In this document: piece after piece, positions 5,365-7,101 of the stretch
Numbering within the stretch: the stretch's first letter is position 1
How the letters are laid out: every line of letters begins with the position of its first letter
Assembly: GCA_021205585.1 (NCBI GenBank)
Contig: JAJPXI010000018.1
Coordinates: 1-7,101 of the forward strand
Direction: 5' to 3'
DNA: 7,101 nucleotides
Source of the DNA: Oscillospiraceae bacterium
Lineage (GTDB): Bacteria > Bacillota > Clostridia > Oscillospirales > Oscillospiraceae
Position numbers and translations under genes: made by a program
Notes under the pieces: model-generated
Database searches by the model: none
Told to the model about the DNA's origin: nothing
The model's input: the letters and a program-made list of their open reading frames with translations, nothing else

Positions 5365-6531
5365 ATGGTAAAACAGCCGAAAAAAAAGAGAAAACTGCTC
5401 CCCCGCCTGCTCCTCGGGCTGGTCACTCTGGCCCTGGCCGCCGGGGCGGTCTTCCTGATTGCCCACCACGACCAGTGGAACCTGGACACCCTGAAGCGCC
5501 GCATCGCCTACCGCACCCTGGAGCGCAGCGACACGGGGCAGGCGGAGTCCTTCACCATCTCCGGCTCCACCTCTGACTTATACTGTATTTTAGACGACGA
5601 TTTGCTGGTCTGCTCCACCCAGGGGGTGCGGCTGTACTCCACCGGGGGCGTGTGCTACGTGGAGGACGCGCTCAGCCTGGACGAGCCGGCGGTGGAGGTG
5701 TGCGGCGATACCGCCGCCGTCTACTCTGTGGGGGGCGATGCCGTGTATCTCTACAATGGCCGAACCCAGTCCGGCGCGCTGACCGGGCTGGAGGGCTCCA
5801 TTTTGTCCGTGCGCCTGAACTCCAGGGGCTGGCTGGCCGTGACCACCCAGGACAGCGGCTACAAGGCCATCGTCACCGTCTACGACAGCGAACTGACCCA
5901 GCTGGCCGCCGTGCGCCTGTCCACCAGCTTCGTGGTGGACGCCGTGGTCAGCGAGGACTGCGGCAGCCTGGCCGCCGTCACCATCGGCCAGGAGGACGCC
6001 TCCTTTGAAAGCGCCCTGGCCCTGTACGATTTGACCGAAAACCAGGAGGCCGGGGTGTACTACGACCTGTCCCCCGCCTCCACCCTCTCCCTGGGCAACA
6101 ACCTGACGGTGGATCTGTTCAGCGGCAGCCCCGTCTGGCTGGTGGGGGACAGCGCCCTGGCCGTCTGGAGCGGTTCCACGGTGACCTCCTGGAGTTATCA
6201 GGGACTGTATCTGCGCGGCTACGCCGTGGGCAGCCAGACTGTGGCCGTCCTGCTCAGCCCGTACCAGTCGGGCAACCAGACCCAGCTGTACCTGGTGGGC
6301 TCCGACGGGGAGAGCGTGGGCTCCCTGGCCCTGGACGAGCAGGTGTTGAGCCTGTCTGCGGCAGGGCACTATACGGCGGTGCTGACCGCCAACCGGCTGG
6401 ACGTCTACAACAAGGAGCTGGGCCTGTACGCCAGCCTGGAGGGAACCGACGGCGCGCAGCTGGCCCTGGCGCGCAGCGACGGCAGCGCTTTCCTCATCCG
6501 CGGCGGCAGCGCCCAGCTCTACGTCCCATAA
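5365..6531 (+). CDS. DUF5711 family membrane-anchored beta-propeller-like protein
   Basis: This 388-residue protein resembles the DUF5711 proteins of Clostridia, whose function is not known. A basic N-terminus (KQPKKKRK, residues 3-10) and one hydrophobic helix (about 11-33) suggest an uncleaved signal anchor with the bulk outside the cell. The LDTLKRRIAYRTLE segment (40-53) following the helix is typical of these proteins. From about 65 to the end, short beta-strand repeats with Y, V and D (such as VRLYSTGG, AVYLYNGR, LALYDLTE, LDVYNKEL) recur, as in a propeller. There is no enzymatic motif I can name. ATG 5365 has AGGGAG (5349-5354) ten bases upstream; TTG 5359, overlapping the truA stop, is a less likely start. 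It is followed ten bases after its stop by a CvpA-family gene, suggesting a shared envelope role. The family call is from recognition, not a search. Confidence 0.75.
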   Translation: MVKQPKKKRKLLPRLLLGLVTLALAAGAVFLIAHHDQWNLDTLKRRIAYRTLERSDTGQAESFTISGSTSDLYCILDDDLLVCSTQGVRLYSTGGVCYVEDALSLDEPAVEVCGDTAAVYSVGGDAVYLYNGRTQSGALTGLEGSILSVRLNSRGWLAVTTQDSGYKAIVTVYDSELTQLAAVRLSTSFVVDAVVSEDCGSLAAVTIGQEDASFESALALYDLTENQEAGVYYDLSPASTLSLGNNLTVDLFSGSPVWLVGDSALAVWSGSTVTSWSYQGLYLRGYAVGSQTVAVLLSPYQSGNQTQLYLVGSDGESVGSLALDEQVLSLSAAGHYTAVLTANRLDVYNKELGLYASLEGTDGAQLALARSDGSAFLIRGGSAQLYVP

Positions 6532-6541
6532 GGAGGCTTTT

Positions 6542-7101
6542 ATGAACATTACCATATATGACATTCTCATTCTCCTCGTCCTGGCCGCCTTCGCCCTGTG
6601 GGGGCTGCGCCGGGGGCTGATTTTGACATTGTTCTCCCTGGTGGCCCTCATCGTGGCCCTGGTGGGGGCGATGCTGGCGACCAACCTGCTCGCCCCCACA
6701 GTGGCCGGCTGGCTGGAGCCCGCCGTGGAGCCCACCGTCACCGCCGCCGTGGAGGACGCCCTGCCGGACGGATGGAACGCCCTGAGCGCCGAGGATCTGC
6801 GGCAGCAGCTGGAGCAGGCCGACCTGCCCTTCGGGCTGGAGGGCTATGTGGAGCAGCTGCTGGAGGAGCTGCCCCTGGACGCACAGACGCTGGTGGAGGA
6901 CGTGTCCGCCTCCCTGAGCCGCCAGGCGGCGGAGTACATCGCCTCGGCCCTGGTGTTCCTGGTCTGTTTTGTCCTCATCCTGATTTTGTGGCATCTGCTG
7001 GCGAAGGGGCTGAACCTGGTGGCCAAACTGCCCGGCCTGCACTTTCTCAACCGGCTGGGGGGGCTGGTGCTGGTGGTCTTCAGGGGCGGCCTGGTGGTAT
7101 T
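6542..7101 (+). CDS. CvpA family membrane protein, 3' end cut off by window
   Basis: A partial membrane protein, 186 residues visible and running past the right edge. It resembles the CvpA/colicin V production family. Hydrophobic segments are at about 5-23, 27-50 and 131-155, with another beginning near 171. The first pair has the basic GLRRG turn (21-25) common in CvpA proteins, and NRLGGLVLVVFRGG (170-183) matches the conserved segment before the last helix. An acidic, proline- and leucine-rich loop of about 80 residues (51-130) separates helices 2 and 3. The ribosome binding site AAGGAGG (6530-6536) is near-ideal and sits right on the preceding stop codon, and ATG 6542 is the start. In E. 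coli CvpA has been linked to colicin V production; in Firmicutes the role is unclear. Confidence is good for the family. Confidence 0.8.
   Translation, partial: MNITIYDILILLVLAAFALWGLRRGLILTLFSLVALIVALVGAMLATNLLAPTVAGWLEPAVEPTVTAAVEDALPDGWNALSAEDLRQQLEQADLPFGLEGYVEQLLEELPLDAQTLVEDVSASLSRQAAEYIASALVFLVCFVLILILWHLLAKGLNLVAKLPGLHFLNRLGGLVLVVFRGGLVV

Noticed and set aside
5590..6741. Long minus-strand frame opposite DUF5711 and CvpA
   Set aside because: Same reasons: low-complexity shadow with no family resemblance or ribosome binding site.

Overview
The window looks like chromosomal DNA from a GC-rich anaerobic member of the Firmicutes (Clostridia, probably Oscillospiraceae/Flavonifractor-like). 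The grounds are purine-rich AGGAGG-type ribosome binding sites, TTGACA/TATAAT-type promoters, the firmicute-style shared energy-coupling factor (ECF) module next to truA, and a DUF5711 protein. The organism name is inference. All supported genes lie on the + strand.

Layout: (1) Bases 1-224 hold no gene I can support and are visibly less GC-rich than the rest. (2) Bases 225-903 carry a promoter, a short GC hairpin in the predicted leader, and a Crp/Fnr-type regulator whose start is best placed at 307. The regulator ends abruptly after its helix-turn-helix. (3) Bases 904-1088 carry a strong intrinsic-terminator-like hairpin and then a 9-base motif present three times, two direct and one inverted. 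(4) A near-consensus promoter at 1089-1117 starts a tightly packed gene string that runs off the right edge: SAM-dependent (rRNA-type) methyltransferase, ecfA1, ecfA2, ecfT, truA, a DUF5711 membrane-anchored protein, and a CvpA-family membrane protein cut by the window end.

How the genes work together: EcfA1, EcfA2 and EcfT form the energizing module (two ATPases plus a membrane scaffold) that powers vitamin and micronutrient uptake with substrate-binding EcfS subunits encoded elsewhere; none is in this window. The methyltransferase and TruA are RNA-modification type enzymes on either side of the transporter module. DUF5711 and CvpA proteins are membrane proteins of unclear function. Gene spacings are very short (ATGA overlap, 24, 0, 42, 2 and 10 bases), which suggests one transcript.

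Most of the window is ordinary housekeeping content. The points most worth a second look are the Crp/Fnr-like regulator (unusual sensor pocket, cysteine cluster, missing wing, possible frameshift), the three-copy motif upstream of the operon promoter, and the ecf-truA block apparently lacking its usual ribosomal-protein neighbours. I see no CRISPR array, tRNA, rRNA, insertion sequence or clear novel system.
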